Positions 1-6,917 of a stretch of DNA of 8,108 bases are shown here, in pieces. A program made the translations under genes and the position numbers. The stretch spans positions 1 to 8,108 of the forward strand of contig JAMWCA010000055.1 in NCBI GenBank assembly GCA_023819545.1, given 5' to 3'. Source of the DNA: Candidatus Omnitrophota bacterium. GTDB lineage: Bacteria; Ratteibacteria; UBA8468; B48-G9; JAFGKM01. Within the stretch, counting starts at the first letter, position 1. Every line of letters starts with the position of its first letter. The notes under the pieces are model-generated. The model made no database searches, had not been told where the DNA came from, and saw only the letters and a list, made by a program, of their open reading frames with translations.

Positions 1-907
1 CTTCTCCTATTTTTGTTCTATAGACATTTACGCCAAATTTTTCTGCAATATAATCAATAATCATAGAAGTTGAAAGATTAACAACGATGGGTGTTTTAGT
101 TTTTTCAAGAATACTTTTAACGCATATTGCAAGAACAATTTCTTCTCCAACAATATTTCCATTTTCGTCAACAATTGCTAATCTATCTCCATCTGGGTCT
201 TGAGCAAATCCAATATCCATATTTTTATTTTTTATATATTCTGACAACTGTTTTAATGTTTCTTTTTTTGGTTCAGGATTGTGAGCAAAAATACCATAAG
301 GTTTCTCATTCAGAATTTCAACTTTACAATTTAATTTTTCAAGAAATTCCTTTGTATATAAAGCCCCTACTCCTTGACATACATCAACAGCAATTTTGAA
401 ATTACTTTTTTTTATTCCTTCAATATTTATTTCTTTATAAATTGCTTGAAAGAATTTATCCGATATATCTTTTTCAATAAATAATTCACCAGATTTTTTT
501 GAGATTGAAAATTTCCCTTTTTTAAATATTTCAATTAGGATTTCCCCCTCTTTTTCATTTAAAAATGTTCCTTTTGAAGATAAAAATTTTATACCATTAT
601 ATTCAATTGGATTATGACTTGCTGTTATAATTACTCCCCCTCTTTTTTTGTTTTTCTCAACAAAAAATTGAACAACTGGAGTTGGTGCTATCCCTAAATC
701 TATAACATTTTTCTCAGTAGCCAAAAGAGAAGAAATCAAAATATGTTTTAGAATCTCTCCAGAAGTTCTTGTATCTCTGCCTATATAAACATTTTTTTCT
801 TTTAAAAAATTGCCATAAGCAAGTCCAAATTTATAAACAATTTCAAAACTTAAGTCAGAAGGATAAATCCCTCTTATGCCAGAAACACTAATTTTAAGAT
901 TTTCCAT
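1..907 (-). CDS. Alpha-D-phosphohexomutase (GlmM/phosphomannomutase type), C-terminus cut off by window edge
   Basis: This enzyme moves a phosphate between C6 and C1 of a hexose phosphate through a phosphoserine. Likely roles are supplying glucosamine-1-phosphate for cell-wall precursors or mannose-1-/glucose-1-phosphate for glycans, in the cytosol. The ATG at 907 opens 302 codons that run off the left edge without a stop; family members are usually about 440-460 residues. Visible motifs are an N-terminal SVSGIRGI (7-14), the YIGRDTRTSG segment (41-50), the active-site loop TASHNP with phosphoserine Ser97, the metal-binding DPDGDR (Asp237, Asp239, Asp241), and the start of domain 3 at TKIGE (298-302). 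The sugar-binding loop and domain 4 lie outside the window, so substrate cannot be settled. The SGIRG opening without a preceding GT resembles the group often annotated as GlmM in Bacteroidetes and some candidate phyla, from memory. The start overlaps the end of truB by 14 bases and has no good ribosome binding site, suggesting translational coupling. Confidence 0.93.
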   Translation of the reverse strand, partial: MENLKISVSGIRGIYPSDLSFEIVYKFGLAYGNFLKEKNVYIGRDTRTSGEILKHILISSLLATEKNVIDLGIAPTPVVQFFVEKNKKRGGVIITASHNPIEYNGIKFLSSKGTFLNEKEGEILIEIFKKGKFSISKKSGELFIEKDISDKFFQAIYKEINIEGIKKSNFKIAVDVCQGVGALYTKEFLEKLNCKVEILNEKPYGIFAHNPEPKKETLKQLSEYIKNKNMDIGFAQDPDGDRLAIVDENGNIVGEEIVLAICVKSILEKTKTPIVVNLSTSMIIDYIAEKFGVNVYRTKIGE

Positions 908-1610
908 TTAAATATCCATAAAGAATTTTTGAAATTTCACTTGGATATATCAAATATTTTTCTATTCCATATTTCCTTAAATCTTCAATTTTTACACTGT
1001 CTTCAATTTTAAACATCCCTACTTTTGTTCTTATTAATTTATTTTGTGTTCCTCCACAGCCAAGTTTTTCACCGATATCCCTGCATAAAGACCTTATATA
1101 AGTCCCTTTTGAACATAAAACTTTCAATTCAAGATAAGGTAAAGAAATTTTTATTATTTCAATTTTTTTTATAAAGACCTTCCTTGGAGATGGTTGAATT
1201 TTTACTCCTTTTCTGTAATACGTGTATAGAGGAACACCTTTATGTTTGATTGCTGAGACGATAGGTGGTATCTGTTCAATTTCTCCTTCAAAACTTTTAA
1301 CAACATTAATAATATCTTGTTCATTTATATTCCCAACTTCCCTTTTTTCTATAATGTTTCCATCTATATCATCTGTATCTGTCTTTAATCCAAGAAGAAC
1401 TTCAGCAATATATTCCTTATCAAAATTAAGAAATTGATTTAGAAGTTTTGTCGCATTCCCAATACATATAATTAAAACTCCTTCTCCAATTGGATCAAGA
1501 GTTCCACCATGCCCTATCTTATCTTTAAATTTAAACTCTTTCTTAATTATTCTTATTACATCATAAGAAGTTATTCCTCGCGGTTTGTAAATGTTTATTA
1601 TTCCGTCCAT
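894..1610 (-). CDS. truB: tRNA pseudouridine(55) synthase TruB, short form
   Basis: TruB converts U55 in the T-loop of tRNAs to pseudouridine and also acts as a tRNA-folding chaperone. The 238-residue protein shows the family motifs in order: the N-terminal GIINIYKPRGITSYDV (3-18), the catalytic GHGGTLDP with Asp39, KEYIAEVLLGLKTDTDD (65-81), PPIVSAIKHKG (115-125) with PLYTYYRKG following, and KGTYIRSLCRDIG (168-180) with Arg173. The usual LATG after the catalytic Asp-Pro is IGEG here. At 238 residues it is shorter than the approximately 290-315 of E. coli-like enzymes. The catalytic domain is complete, but only about 45 residues follow the last core motif, so the C-terminal PUA-like domain is absent or vestigial. 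The ATG at 1610 lies inside the 3' end of nrnA (13-base overlap) with no Shine-Dalgarno, implying coupling to nrnA translation. The nrnA-truB adjacency is a common bacterial arrangement. Confidence 0.96.
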   Translation of the reverse strand: MDGIINIYKPRGITSYDVIRIIKKEFKFKDKIGHGGTLDPIGEGVLIICIGNATKLLNQFLNFDKEYIAEVLLGLKTDTDDIDGNIIEKREVGNINEQDIINVVKSFEGEIEQIPPIVSAIKHKGVPLYTYYRKGVKIQPSPRKVFIKKIEIIKISLPYLELKVLCSKGTYIRSLCRDIGEKLGCGGTQNKLIRTKVGMFKIEDSVKIEDLRKYGIEKYLIYPSEISKILYGYLNGKS

Positions 1611-2584
1611 TTTAATTCGTTAATAATCAATAGTTCTGCTTCTTCAATTTTTCTATTTTCAAGAAAGCAACCAGATGCTTCCCTATGGCCTCCTCCATTA
1701 AATTTTTTCGCAATACGCTCAACATCTACCTTCCCTTTACTTCTCATACTTACTTTAATTCCATTTTTCTTTTCTTTAAAAAGGATTCCTACCTCAACTC
1801 CTTTTATAGAAATTAAAAAATCTACAAAACCCTCTGTATGTTCTTCATTGGTCTTTGTTTTTTCATAAAATTCCAAAGGGATTTTCATAGTGCATATTTT
1901 TCTTTTTCTATCAAATTTCAATGTATTTAGTGCTAACTTGAAAAGGTTGACTGCTTTAATTGATTTTTCATAAAATATTTTTTGGACAATTTTTTCAGGA
2001 TTAATCCTTTTATCTATAAGTTTCTTTGCTATAACCATTGTATATTTGTTAACTCGATGGACAAATCCACAGGTATCATATATTATAGATGTGTAAAGAC
2101 ATATTGCCTGATTTCTGTCAATTTTGTTTAGTTTCTCACATATAAAATATGTCATTTCACCAGAAGAAGAGAAATATGGGTTAATCCAATTTATATCTCC
2201 AAAATTATAATTTGTTAAATGATGGTCAATGTTGATTACAAAAGGGATTTTTTTTATTATCTCTTTCACATTCCCAATTCTGTCTAAACTTCCACTATCT
2301 AAGATAATTCCAACATCAAAATTGTTTTCTTGTTCAGTCATAGAATAGTTTTTGATTACTTTTGAAAATGGTAAAAATTTAAATATTGAAGGTGTTTTAT
2401 CATTATTTATAATTTTGACTTTTTTATTTAATTTTTTAAGACAGATATATAAGGCAAGTTCACTTCCAATAGCATCACCATCAATATTAATATGGGAAGT
2501 TATAAGGAAAGTGTTTCTATTTTTTAAAATTTTTGCAATTTCTTCTACTTTTTTTTCATTTTTTTTAGATAACTTTACTTCCAT
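1598..2584 (-). CDS. nrnA: DHH/DHHA1 phosphoesterase, NrnA-type oligoribonuclease / pAp phosphatase
   Basis: NrnA-type enzymes degrade short RNA oligonucleotides (nanoRNA) from the end of mRNA decay, and many also dephosphorylate 3'-phosphoadenosine 5'-phosphate. The 328-residue length is typical. The DHH domain shows SHINIDGDAIGS (30-41, with His31, Asp35 and Asp37), LDSGSLDRIG (95-104, Asp96), the DHH signature NIDHHLTN (118-125, Asp120-His121-His122) and YDTCGF (169-174, Asp170), which together supply the manganese ligands. The DHHA1 domain ends in FNGGGHREASGC (295-306), which binds substrate. The ATG at 2584 is supported by an AAGGAG site seven bases upstream. It overlaps hflX by 20 bases and truB by 13. 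Codons 7-12 contain two A8 tracts separated by two bases, a likely slippage or sequencing-error site. Distinguishing nanoRNase from pAp phosphatase or c-di-AMP/pApA hydrolase activity needs biochemistry; there is no N-terminal membrane or PAS region as in GdpP. Confidence 0.92.
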   Translation of the reverse strand: MEVKLSKKNEKKVEEIAKILKNRNTFLITSHINIDGDAIGSELALYICLKKLNKKVKIINNDKTPSIFKFLPFSKVIKNYSMTEQENNFDVGIILDSGSLDRIGNVKEIIKKIPFVINIDHHLTNYNFGDINWINPYFSSSGEMTYFICEKLNKIDRNQAICLYTSIIYDTCGFVHRVNKYTMVIAKKLIDKRINPEKIVQKIFYEKSIKAVNLFKLALNTLKFDRKRKICTMKIPLEFYEKTKTNEEHTEGFVDFLISIKGVEVGILFKEKKNGIKVSMRSKGKVDVERIAKKFNGGGHREASGCFLENRKIEEAELLIINELKWTE

Positions 2585-3677
2585 AAAGAATCTCCTTAAG
2601 ATACTTTTTTAATTCATCAATTCCTTCTTTTGTCACTGCAGAAACAAAAATAAATTCTGGATATCTGTTTTTTAATATTTCCAATTCTTCTTTTGGTATA
2701 AGGTCAATTTTATTAAATAGTTCAATTTTGGGTTTATTTTCAATTTCAAGAATCTTTAATACCTCTGTTATTGTTTCTTTTTGTTTTTCTAAATTTGATT
2801 TTGAAATATCATAAACACAAATTATTAGATCTGAATATTTTACTTCTTCAATTGTTGATTTAAAGGCCTCAATCAAATGATGTGGAATATTTTTTAGAAG
2901 TCCAACTGTATCACTTACAAGACAAATTTTATTATCACCAAGATACACTCCTCTTGTTGCAGGGTCAAGAGTTGAGAATAATTTATCAGCAACATATAGA
3001 TTTGAACTGCTCAAAGCATTTAATAAACTACTTTTTCCTACATTTGTATAACCTAAAAGTGAAGCAGTTGGGAAAAGTTCTCTTGATTTTCTCAAAACTT
3101 CTCTATGTTTTTCAATATCCTTTATTTTCTCTTTTAATATATGAATTCTATTTTTTATTCTTCTTTTGTAAACCTCAAGTTTCATTTCGCCAGGTCCTCT
3201 TGTTCCAAGTCCACCTCCAAGACGAGATAAAGCAATTCCATGACCTGTTAATCTTGGAAGCAAATAATTTAACTGTGCAAGTTCTACTTGTATTTTTCCT
3301 TCTTTAGAATGAGCATGTTCTCCAAAAATATAAAGTATTAATTCTGTTCTATCAATAACCTTTAAATTCAAAATTTCTTCAATATTTCTTTGTTGAACTG
3401 GTGATAAGTCTTTTTCAAATATAAGGAATGAAACTTTGGTTTTCTGAATAAAATTTTTAATCTCTTCTAATTTCCCCTTTCCTATATAAGTTGCTGGATT
3501 TATATGTTGTAAATTGACATAAAATTTTTCTATTATCTGTATTCCAAGAGTTTTTGAAAGTGCTGTTAATTCCTCTATTTCTTCTTCTATTTCATAGGCA
3601 GGTTTGTCTTTTATAATAACTAATATTCCCTTTTTCCCTAAGAAAGTTTCTGGCAAATTCTCAATAATTTTTTTCAC
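2565..3677 (-). CDS. hflX: Ribosome-associated GTPase HflX
   Basis: HflX is a translational GTPase that binds ribosomes and splits stalled or hibernating 70S particles, notably under heat stress. The protein is 370 residues, at the short end for the family. The N-terminal HflX domain includes NPATYIGKGKLEEI (60-73), the segment VDRTELIL-like VIDRTELILYIF (107-118) and HAHSKEGKIQVELAQLNYLLPRL starting at 121. The glycine-rich linker GGGLGTRGPGE (154-164) is followed by MKLE, where most homologues have TQLE. A charged helical stretch (about 167-198) precedes the G domain: G1 GYTNVGKSS (209-217), G2 in FSTLDPATR (234-242), G3 DTVGL (256-260), G4 NKID (322-325) and G5 SAVTKEG (346-352). There is no long C-terminal extension. 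The start is GTG (3677), overlapping the rplU stop as GTGA, with no Shine-Dalgarno; this suggests termination-reinitiation from rplU and lower expression than the ribosomal protein. The 3' end overlaps nrnA by 20 bases. Confidence 0.95.
   Translation of the reverse strand: MKKIIENLPETFLGKKGILVIIKDKPAYEIEEEIEELTALSKTLGIQIIEKFYVNLQHINPATYIGKGKLEEIKNFIQKTKVSFLIFEKDLSPVQQRNIEEILNLKVIDRTELILYIFGEHAHSKEGKIQVELAQLNYLLPRLTGHGIALSRLGGGLGTRGPGEMKLEVYKRRIKNRIHILKEKIKDIEKHREVLRKSRELFPTASLLGYTNVGKSSLLNALSSSNLYVADKLFSTLDPATRGVYLGDNKICLVSDTVGLLKNIPHHLIEAFKSTIEEVKYSDLIICVYDISKSNLEKQKETITEVLKILEIENKPKIELFNKIDLIPKEELEILKNRYPEFIFVSAVTKEGIDELKKYLKEILYGSKVI
2592..2597 (-). promoter_or_regulatory. Ribosome binding site of nrnA (AAGGAG)
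   Basis: On the minus strand AAGGAG is followed by seven bases (ATTCTTT) and then the nrnA ATG at 2584. It lies inside the 3' end of hflX, covering codons for the LKEIL region near the HflX C-terminus. It fixes the nrnA start and shows nrnA can initiate independently although its start overlaps hflX by 20 bases. Confidence 0.8.
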
Positions 3678-3988
3678 TTTTTAACAATACTTTTTACTTT
3701 TAATACAGTTAATCTGTCTCTATAGCCAATACCTCTTCTATATCCAGTTTTCGCTGTCTTTCTAAATACATAAATTTTTTTACCCTTTTTTTCTTCTAAT
3801 ACTTCACATATTACTTTTATATTTTCAAGTTTATCTTTTTCAGTAATCATTTCATTACCATCAAAAAAACATATTGGTTTCAATTCAATTTCTTCTCCTA
3901 CTTTTTTATCCTTAATCCTTAATACTGAAAATTTCAACCCTTCTTTTACTTTTATTTGTTTTCCACCAAGTTCAATAACTGCATACAT
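3674..3988 (-). CDS. rplU: 50S ribosomal protein bL21
   Basis: bL21 is a structural protein of the large ribosomal subunit that binds 23S rRNA. The 104-residue length is normal. The N-terminus MYAVIELGGKQIKVKEG (1-17) is the family signature, and the C-terminal half carries KKGKKIYVFRKTAKTGYRR (67-85) followed by GIGYRDRLTVLKV. In most bL21 sequences the corresponding stretch is more basic and reads as a YRR(K)xGHRQ motif; here His is replaced by Tyr89 and Gln by Asp91, so the rRNA-binding tail is divergent. The ATG shares one base with the valS stop (TAATG) and has the best Shine-Dalgarno in the window. rplU is usually followed by rpmA (bL27) and often obgE; here hflX follows directly through a GTGA overlap, so rpmA must be elsewhere in the genome or absent. 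Confidence 0.95.
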   Translation of the reverse strand: MYAVIELGGKQIKVKEGLKFSVLRIKDKKVGEEIELKPICFFDGNEMITEKDKLENIKVICEVLEEKKGKKIYVFRKTAKTGYRRGIGYRDRLTVLKVKSIVKK

Positions 3989-6609
3989 TATTCGCTCCTC
4001 CTTTCAATAAACTCAATATCTTTTTGTAAATTTTTTATTTTTTCTTCCAATTCAACAATTTTTTTCTTTTCTTTTTCAATTACTTCACAAGGTGCTTTTT
4101 TTATAAACTCTTCGTTTTTCAATCTATTTTCAATATTTAAAAGTATTTTTTTCAGTTTTTCTATTTCTTTTAATCTCTTTTCTTTTTCTTTTGAAATATC
4201 TATTATACCACTAAAAGATATGCCAAGTCCACCCCAAACAAGGTGCCTCACAAAAATATCTTTTTCTATATAAAATTTTTTTATTTCTTTAACTCCTGCA
4301 AGTTTCTTTATAATATCCTTTTCAAGTTGATTTAATTCATCAGAAAAAAAACATTCTACATTTTGTTCAATCGGGATTTTAAACCTTGTTTTTACATCTC
4401 TTATAGTAATTATTATATCTTTTATTCTTTCAAACTTATTTAATGTTTCTTGGTCATAATAATTAGTAGATTGTGGCCACTTACTTATTGTTATACTTTC
4501 ACTTTCAAGGTTAACATATTTTCTAAAATTTTGCCAGATTTGCTCTGTAATAAAAGGAATAAATGGATGTAAAAGTTTTAAAGAAACAATTAAAACTTCG
4601 CATAGAACAGGAATTACAATATTTTTAATATAATCCACATCTTTATAAACTTTTGAAATTTCAATATACCAATCACAAAAATCGTGCCAGTAGAAACTAT
4701 AAAGATTATTTAAACCTTCATTAAAATAGAATTTTTCAAGTGATTTATTTGTTTTTTCTACTATTTCATCAAGTTTTATAAGTATCCACTTTTCTGGAAA
4801 TTCAATATCTTCTCTATTTTTTAAAAAACTGATATTTTTTAAGTTTAACTCCTCACATCTTTTTAATATATATCGTGCTGAATTCCATATTTTGTTTGTA
4901 AAATTTCTTCCTTTTATATAAAAGTCAGGAGGTAAAAAAACATCTTGTCCAAAAGCAGTTAGAGAAATTAAACTAAACCTTAAACTATCTGCTCCATATT
5001 TATCAATTATTTCAACAGGGTCTATTACATTACCAAGGGATTTACTCATTTTTTTCCCAGTAGAATCTCTAACAGTTCCATGAATATAAACATTTTCAAA
5101 TGGAATTTCTCCCATAAATTCAAGTCCTGCCATAACCATTCTTGCAACCCAAAAAAACAAAATTTCCTGTGCTGTTACTAATGTATCTGTTGGATAAAAT
5201 ATTTCAAGGTCTTTTGTTTTTTCAGGCCAACCGAAGACAGAAAAAGGCCAAAGCCATGAAGAAAACCATGTATCAAGAACATCTTCATCCCTTTTTAATT
5301 CTTCGCTTCCACAATTTGGGCATTTTTTTATATCTTCTTTTTCAACTATTGGAGGGCAATTATTTTTACAATACCATACAGGGATTCTATGTCCCCACCA
5401 TATTTGTCTACTTATACACCAATCCTTAACATTATAAAGCCAATATAAATAAACTTTTTTCCATCTTTCAGGATAAAATTTTAATTTACCTTGTTCTGCA
5501 ACTTTTATTGCTGGTTCTGCAAGAGGTTTCATCTTGACAAACCATTGAGTTGAAAGATATGGTTCAATAATTGTGTCACATCTATAACAATGTCCAACTC
5601 TATTTATATAAGGTTCAATCTTTGATAATAAACCAAGTTTTTTTAATTCTTCAACTATTAACTTTCTACATTCAAATCTATCCAATTTACTAAATTTTCC
5701 TGCATTTTCGTTCATAGTTCCATCTTCATTCATTATTAAAACAAACTCTAAATTATGTTTTTGAGCAATTTCAAAATCATTTGGGTCATGGCTTGGGGTT
5801 ATTTTTACTGCACCTGTCCCAAATTCAATATCTACTTTTTGATCTGCAATTATAGGAATAATTCTTTCAACAAAAGGTAATTTTACTTTTTCTCCTATAA
5901 GATTTTTATAACGTTTATCTTCTGGATTTACAGCAACAGCAGTATCTCCAAGCATTGTTTCAGGTCTTGTTGTTGCTACTTCAATGTATCCACCTTTTAA
6001 AAGGGGATATTTTATATAGAACAGTTGACTCTGTTCATCCATATATTCAACTTCTTCATCTGATAAAGCAGTTTCACATCTTGGACACCAGTTTATTATT
6101 TTTTTCCCTTTATAAATTAATCCCTTCTTATATAATCTTATAAAACATTCTTTTACTGCGTTTGAAAGTGTCTGGTCCATTGTAAATCTTATTCTTGTCC
6201 AATCACAAGAAGCACCAAGTTTTTTAAGTTGATATATAATTCTTGAACCATATTTTTCTTTCCATTTCCAAACTTCTTCTATAAATTTTTCCCTTCCTAT
6301 TTGTTTTCTTGTTATTCCTTTTTTTAGTAATTCCTTTTCAACAACATTTTGAGTTGCAATTCCAGCATGGTCTGTTCCAGGAACCCATAATGCAGAAAAA
6401 TTTGACATTCTTTTCCATCTTATTAGAATATCTTGAATTGTGTTGTTAAGTGCATGTCCCATATGTAAAAAACCAGTTATATTAGGAGGAGGGATTACTA
6501 TTACATATTTTTCTTTCATATCATTAGTTTTAACATAAAAATAACCACTCTCCTCCCAGATTTTATATATTTTTTCTTCTACTTCTTTTGGATTATACTT
6601 GGTCTCCAT
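3988..6609 (-). CDS. valS: Valyl-tRNA synthetase
   Basis: ValS charges tRNA-Val with valine and hydrolyses mischarged threonine; it is a cytosolic class I synthetase. I place the start at ATG 6609 (873 residues) because GGAG lies nine bases upstream. A TTG at 6624 would add five residues, but then the GGAG would be inside the gene. Numbered from the ATG: the Rossmann-fold signature PPPNITGFLHMGHA runs 40-53 (HIGH form HMGH at 49-52), followed by GTDHAGIATQ (78-87). The CP1 editing domain contains ATTRPETMLGDTAV (212-225) and SHDPNDFEIA (273-282). KMSKS is at 520-524. Cys pairs at 175/178, 341/344 and 430/433, plus Cys414 and Cys418, suggest zinc knuckles. The anticodon-binding domain occupies roughly 600-745. 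A Lys/Glu-rich coiled coil (about 806-869) is the ValS C-terminal tRNA-binding arm. The stop overlaps the rplU ATG by one base. All key motifs are intact. Confidence 0.97.
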   Translation of the reverse strand: METKYNPKEVEEKIYKIWEESGYFYVKTNDMKEKYVIVIPPPNITGFLHMGHALNNTIQDILIRWKRMSNFSALWVPGTDHAGIATQNVVEKELLKKGITRKQIGREKFIEEVWKWKEKYGSRIIYQLKKLGASCDWTRIRFTMDQTLSNAVKECFIRLYKKGLIYKGKKIINWCPRCETALSDEEVEYMDEQSQLFYIKYPLLKGGYIEVATTRPETMLGDTAVAVNPEDKRYKNLIGEKVKLPFVERIIPIIADQKVDIEFGTGAVKITPSHDPNDFEIAQKHNLEFVLIMNEDGTMNENAGKFSKLDRFECRKLIVEELKKLGLLSKIEPYINRVGHCYRCDTIIEPYLSTQWFVKMKPLAEPAIKVAEQGKLKFYPERWKKVYLYWLYNVKDWCISRQIWWGHRIPVWYCKNNCPPIVEKEDIKKCPNCGSEELKRDEDVLDTWFSSWLWPFSVFGWPEKTKDLEIFYPTDTLVTAQEILFFWVARMVMAGLEFMGEIPFENVYIHGTVRDSTGKKMSKSLGNVIDPVEIIDKYGADSLRFSLISLTAFGQDVFLPPDFYIKGRNFTNKIWNSARYILKRCEELNLKNISFLKNREDIEFPEKWILIKLDEIVEKTNKSLEKFYFNEGLNNLYSFYWHDFCDWYIEISKVYKDVDYIKNIVIPVLCEVLIVSLKLLHPFIPFITEQIWQNFRKYVNLESESITISKWPQSTNYYDQETLNKFERIKDIIITIRDVKTRFKIPIEQNVECFFSDELNQLEKDIIKKLAGVKEIKKFYIEKDIFVRHLVWGGLGISFSGIIDISKEKEKRLKEIEKLKKILLNIENRLKNEEFIKKAPCEVIEKEKKKIVELEEKIKNLQKDIEFIERRSE
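3995..4004 (-). promoter_or_regulatory. Strong ribosome binding site of rplU inside the valS 3' end
   Basis: The minus strand reads AAAGGAGGAG, then eight bases counted from the GGAGG core, then the rplU ATG at 3988. It is the strongest Shine-Dalgarno in the window and also encodes the last residues of ValS (Glu-Arg-Arg-Ser-Glu). It fits the high translation expected for a ribosomal protein placed behind a synthetase gene in one transcript. Confidence 0.88.
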
Positions 6610-6610
6610 T

Positions 6611-6907
6611 TTATTTTGCTCCAAAATAGATAATTTCTTTTAATTCATTAATTACAAAAATTTCTCCATTATCAAAGATAATTTCTTTTATTTTTTCACA
6701 AATATTTTCAATCTCTTTCTTTTCACTATTTACAATACATAAACCTATCACTGCCCTTTGCCATTTATCTTGATAATCAACTTCTGCTATTGAAACATTA
6801 AATTTTGACTTAATCTTATTTTGAATTGACTGGATTACTCTTCTTTTGTCTTTTAAACTTGTACTTCCAGGAATAATAACTTCAAATTTTAAAGTTCCTA
6901 CAAACAT
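6611..6907 (-). CDS. DUF503 / YlxP family protein
   Basis: This small 98-residue protein belongs to the DUF503 family, which includes YlxP of Bacillus and is commonly encoded next to infB and rbfA. Its biochemical role is poorly defined; a link to ribosome maturation is usually inferred from context. Conserved features are the opening VGTLKFEVIIPGSTSLKDKR (3-22), the central FNVSIAEVD (36-44) and DKWQRAVIG (47-55). The family fold is thought to be a small ferredoxin-like alpha/beta domain, and the alternating strand-helix pattern here agrees. There is no signal peptide or membrane segment. ATG at 6907 is the first start after the larC stop, 19 bases away, with no visible Shine-Dalgarno and a possible -10 box just upstream. 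The gene is followed directly by valS, whose ribosome binding site it encodes. Its usual neighbour rbfA is not here, although nrnA and truB occur further down the same strand. Confidence 0.9.
   Translation of the reverse strand: MFVGTLKFEVIIPGSTSLKDKRRVIQSIQNKIKSKFNVSIAEVDYQDKWQRAVIGLCIVNSEKKEIENICEKIKEIIFDNGEIFVINELKEIIYFGAK
6619..6622 (-). promoter_or_regulatory. Ribosome binding site that decides the valS start (GGAG)
   Basis: GGAG is followed by nine bases and ATG at 6609. It sits in the last codons of the DUF503 gene (Gly-Ala-Lys-stop). This favours ATG 6609 over the upstream in-frame TTG at 6624, whose initiation would leave this site inside the coding region. With this start the DUF503 stop and the valS start are separated by one base. 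Confidence 0.75.
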
Positions 6908-6917
6908 TTGGTTAATT

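Noticed and set aside
127..399. Plus-strand open frame of 90 codons
   Set aside because: Lies opposite the phosphohexomutase, whose minus-strand translation has the TASHNP and DPDGDR motifs. The plus product is low-complexity Phe/Leu/Gln, typical of antisense to an AT-rich gene.
596..601. TATAAT-like hexamers on the minus strand inside coding regions
   Set aside because: Such hexamers recur several times within genes in this AT-rich sequence and have no positional or -35 support, unlike the one in the larC/DUF503 gap.
1222..1868. Overlapping plus-strand frames opposite truB and nrnA
   Set aside because: Ser/Phe/Ile-rich antisense products with no recognisable motif; the minus strand encodes well-conserved proteins.
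2352..3307. Plus-strand frames opposite nrnA and hflX
   Set aside because: The apparent membrane-like hydrophobicity comes from reading the complement of Lys/Glu-rich codons; no family signature and no ribosome binding site.
3956..4273. Plus-strand Phe/Ser-rich frame opposite the ValS coiled coil
   Set aside because: It is the antisense of the Lys/Glu-rich C-terminal arm, which naturally gives Phe/Ser-rich codons.
5142..6143. Plus-strand frames inside valS
   Set aside because: The minus strand carries unbroken ValS motifs over the whole interval; the plus frames have no conserved features.
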